DNA of 64,000 bases. Source: Clostridiales bacterium. Its GTDB lineage: Bacteria; Bacillota; Clostridia; Christensenellales; Borkfalkiaceae. How positions within the stretch are numbered: the first letter of the stretch is position 1; each line of letters starts with the position of its first letter. The DNA lies in the NCBI GenBank assembly GCA_015069465.1, contig SVIO01000004.1:1-64000 (forward strand), written 5' to 3'. The translations under genes were made by a program, and so were the position numbers. The notes under the pieces are model-generated. The model worked only from the letters and a program-made list of their open reading frames with translations. It was not told the DNA's origin and searched no databases. Shown one piece after another: positions 62,087-64,000 of the stretch.

Positions 62087-62741
62087 CATTTTAACGCTAT
62101 TTCCAGAGATGTTTGCGCCACTTAAAACAAGCATAATAGGTAGGGCTGTCGATGGTGGAAAACTTGATATAAATATCGTTGATATTAGAGATTACACGCT
62201 TGATAAACACAACAAGTGCGATGACACGCCGTTTGGTGGTGGGGCAGGCATGGTTATGATGGCTCAGCCTATTGCAAGCGCAATAGAAGCCGTTGACCCT
62301 GAGCATACTGCAAGGCGTATTTTTTTATCACCAAGGGGCAGAACATTTAACCAAAAAATAGTGTTAGAATACGCTAAGAAAGAGCATTTGCTTTTTCTTT
62401 GTGGTCATTATGAAGGTGTTGACCAAAGGGTTATTGACCTTTATATCGATGAAGAATTATCTATTGGCGACTTTGTTTTAACAGGTGGCGAAATTCCTGC
62501 AATGGCAGTTGTTGATGCCGTTGCAAGGTATGTTGATGGGGTTATAAGTGCCGATTCGCTTGACCAAGAAAGTTTTGCTAGTGGAATGCTCGAATACCCA
62601 CAATATACACGCCCACAAGAGTTTAAGGGCTTAAAAGTTCCAGAAGTATTAACGAGTGGTCACCACGCAAAAATAGAAGAGTGGAGAAAACAAAAATCTT
62701 TAGAGATTACCCTAAAAAATCGCCCAGATTTAATTAAGTAG
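62076..62741 (+). CDS. trmD: tRNA (guanine37-N1)-methyltransferase
   Basis: The 221-residue SPOUT enzyme methylates G37 of tRNAs reading CNN codons and prevents frameshifts. Motifs are [33 protein letters not shown] and [11 protein letters not shown] in the trefoil knot. ATG 62076 gives the family N-terminus; an in-frame upstream ATG at 62061 adds only five residues. Confidence 0.98.
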   Translation: MKIDILTLFPEMFAPLKTSIIGRAVDGGKLDINIVDIRDYTLDKHNKCDDTPFGGGAGMVMMAQPIASAIEAVDPEHTARRIFLSPRGRTFNQKIVLEYAKKEHLLFLCGHYEGVDQRVIDLYIDEELSIGDFVLTGGEIPAMAVVDAVARYVDGVISADSLDQESFASGMLEYPQYTRPQEFKGLKVPEVLTSGHHAKIEEWRKQKSLEITLKNRPDLIK

Positions 62742-62749
62742 GAGAAAAG

Positions 62750-63583
62750 ATGAAGCATTTACAATGGTTTCCAGGTCATATGACGGCAGCAATGCGTATG
62801 ATGGAAGAAAACTTAAAAGCAGTAGATGGGGTTATGATAGTTCTTGATGCAAGAGCGCCAAGGGCATCGCTTAACTCTAAGTTAGACAAACTTTTTATAA
62901 ACAAAAAAGTTTTATACGTGCTTAATAAATGTGACCTTATTGAAAGCAATGACATAAAGAGAACTATAGCCGAGTTTTCGGAAGAAAATAAAGAAGTTAT
63001 AGCAGTTAGCGCAATGGATAAAAGGGCCGTTGATTTGCTTTATAACAAGATTTTTTCTTTGCTCAAAGAAAAACTTGATAACAACAAAAGAAAGGGTGTA
63101 TTTAAGCCTATTAGAATAATGGTCGCAGGCATTCCTAACACGGGAAAGTCAACTATTATAAACGCACTTTGTGGTGGCAAAAAAACCATTACAGGCAACA
63201 AGGCAGGCGTTACAAAAGGTAAGCAGTGGGTAAGGCTAAGAGAACTTGAATTATTAGATACACCTGGTACTATGCCCCCTGCGTTTGACAACCAAGTTCT
63301 TGCAAAACACCTTGCTTATATCGGCAGTATGAACGATGCAAATATTGATTTTAACGACCTTGCTTATGAACTTTTAAACGAACTAAAGGATAGATACCCA
63401 GACTTACTAAAAAACAAGTATGGAATTGATGATTTAAGTGTTGAAACGCTTGAAATTTTTAATGCAATTTGTACTCGCCGTGGCTTTTTAAGAAAGGGCG
63501 CTGAATATGACTATGAACGCTGTGCAACGGCTATTATTGATGACTTTAGAAAGGGGAGAATAGGTAAAATTATTCTCGATTGA
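62750..63583 (+). CDS. rbgA: ribosome biogenesis GTPase YlqF/RbgA
   Basis: The 277-residue protein is a circularly permuted GTPase needed for late 50S assembly. It begins with the family motif WFPGHMTAAMRMMEENL, and the G motifs come in permuted order: NKCDL (G4) precedes GIPNTGKSTI (G1) and DTPGTMPP (G3). Its stop is one base before rnhB. Confidence 0.97.
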   Translation: MKHLQWFPGHMTAAMRMMEENLKAVDGVMIVLDARAPRASLNSKLDKLFINKKVLYVLNKCDLIESNDIKRTIAEFSEENKEVIAVSAMDKRAVDLLYNKIFSLLKEKLDNNKRKGVFKPIRIMVAGIPNTGKSTIINALCGGKKTITGNKAGVTKGKQWVRLRELELLDTPGTMPPAFDNQVLAKHLAYIGSMNDANIDFNDLAYELLNELKDRYPDLLKNKYGIDDLSVETLEIFNAICTRRGFLRKGAEYDYERCATAIIDDFRKGRIGKIILD

Positions 63584-63584
63584 T

Positions 63585-64000
63585 ATGGATAATCTTATTT
63601 ACGAAAGAAAACATTTAAGTGAAGGAAAAAAATATATTGCAGGCGTAGATGAAGTGGGTAGAGGTCCACTTGCAGGGCCTGTCGTTTGCGCATCGGTAAT
63701 AATGCCTTTAGATGATATAATCGAAGGGGTGACCGACAGCAAAAAACTATCTGAAAAAAAGAGAGAAAAACTTTATCCTTTAATAAAGGAAAAGGCTATT
63801 TGCTATTCTATTCAAGAGATATCCCAAGAAGAAATAGATGAGATAAATATACTTAACGCTGTGAAAAAATGTATGGTAAAAGCAGTTGAAAATTTGAGTG
63901 TTAAGCCAGATATAACGCTCGTTGACGGCAATGATACAGGCTTAAAAATCAACGCTGAGTACATAGTTAAGGGCGACTTAAATAGTTATACTATAGGCTG
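63585..64000 (+). CDS. rnhB: ribonuclease HII, 3' end outside the window
   Basis: The frame starts at ATG 63585, one base after the rbgA stop, and runs off the right edge after 138 codons. It has the RNase HII start GVDEVGRGPLAGPVV with the catalytic Asp and Glu, TDSKKLSEKKRE and VDGN. It removes ribonucleotides from DNA. The rest of the catalytic acids and the C-terminus are not visible. Confidence 0.95.
   Translation, partial: MDNLIYERKHLSEGKKYIAGVDEVGRGPLAGPVVCASVIMPLDDIIEGVTDSKKLSEKKREKLYPLIKEKAICYSIQEISQEEIDEINILNAVKKCMVKAVENLSVKPDITLVDGNDTGLKINAEYIVKGDLNSYTIG

Overview
The window is an AT-rich bacterial chromosome segment with about 60 protein genes, most on the plus strand and tightly packed (many 1-14 nt overlaps). 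Its promoters are classic TTGACA-17-TATAAT type, its terminators are intrinsic hairpins, and its tRNAs encode their own CCA. A SCIFF ribosomal peptide with its radical-SAM maturase, a glycine-radical anaerobic ribonucleotide reductase, a PrsA-like lipoprotein after mfd, a NiaR-type NAD regulator and the ylxM-ffh-rpsP-khpA-rimM-trmD-rbgA-rnhB block point to an anaerobic member of class Clostridia. An uncultured gut lineage is likely, but this is inference; no 16S gene is present.

Layout. (1) 1-3834: the 3' part of tRNA-Arg(ACG) and a 46-bp perfect copy of its 3' end at 3789 bracket a small integrated island. The island carries a BspA-like leucine-rich-repeat surface lipoprotein and a probable P-loop protein, but no integrase. 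(2) 4022-8336: a de novo NAD cluster, nadA, a nadB-nadC fusion with an internal ribosome binding site, niaR and an HD hydrolase. (3) 8419-14757: cysteine synthase, then two riboswitch-controlled transporters: a glycine riboswitch before an AGCS symporter (with a DJ-1 family gene), and a yybP-ykoY Mn2+ riboswitch before a P-type ATPase. (4) 14788-24065: two paired small winged-helix/membrane proteins leading into uvrB-uvrA, then a CPBP protease, rlmH, an M14 peptidase, tadA and prs. (5) 24078-31528: pth, mfd, a PrsA-like lipoprotein, a DnaQ-like exonuclease and a PHP protein. (6) 31545-43322: mixed accessory functions: DUF4037/TPR pair (minus), tRNA-Gln, acyltransferase-like protein, MgtC, a two-component system, a ceramidase-like protein, a cation/proton antiporter, a secreted protein, a cytidylate-kinase-like protein and a SulP transporter. 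(7) 43510-44890: a DUF4234 membrane gene on the minus strand behind an unassigned structured leader RNA, tRNA-Ser, and a tiny membrane protein. (8) 44896-53238: a redox/radical region with an NrdR box, NrdD fused to a redoxin, a flavin thioredoxin-reductase-like protein, SCIFF and its maturase, a PLP decarboxylase, an ornithine-cyclodeaminase-like protein and an NrdG-like activase. (9) 53332-64000: dtd, TSCPD and DUF4364 proteins, a Nudix hydrolase, typA, a sugar-kinase-like protein, then the SRP/ribosome-maturation operon, ending inside rnhB.

The most interesting items are: an apparently complete leader RNA with a 20-bp closing stem, an antiterminator and a terminator (minus strand, 43986-44180) that I cannot assign to a known riboswitch class; the NrdD-redoxin fusion next to a reductase whose NAD(P)H motifs look degenerate; the NadB-NadC fusion with an internal start; and the integrase-less tRNA island.
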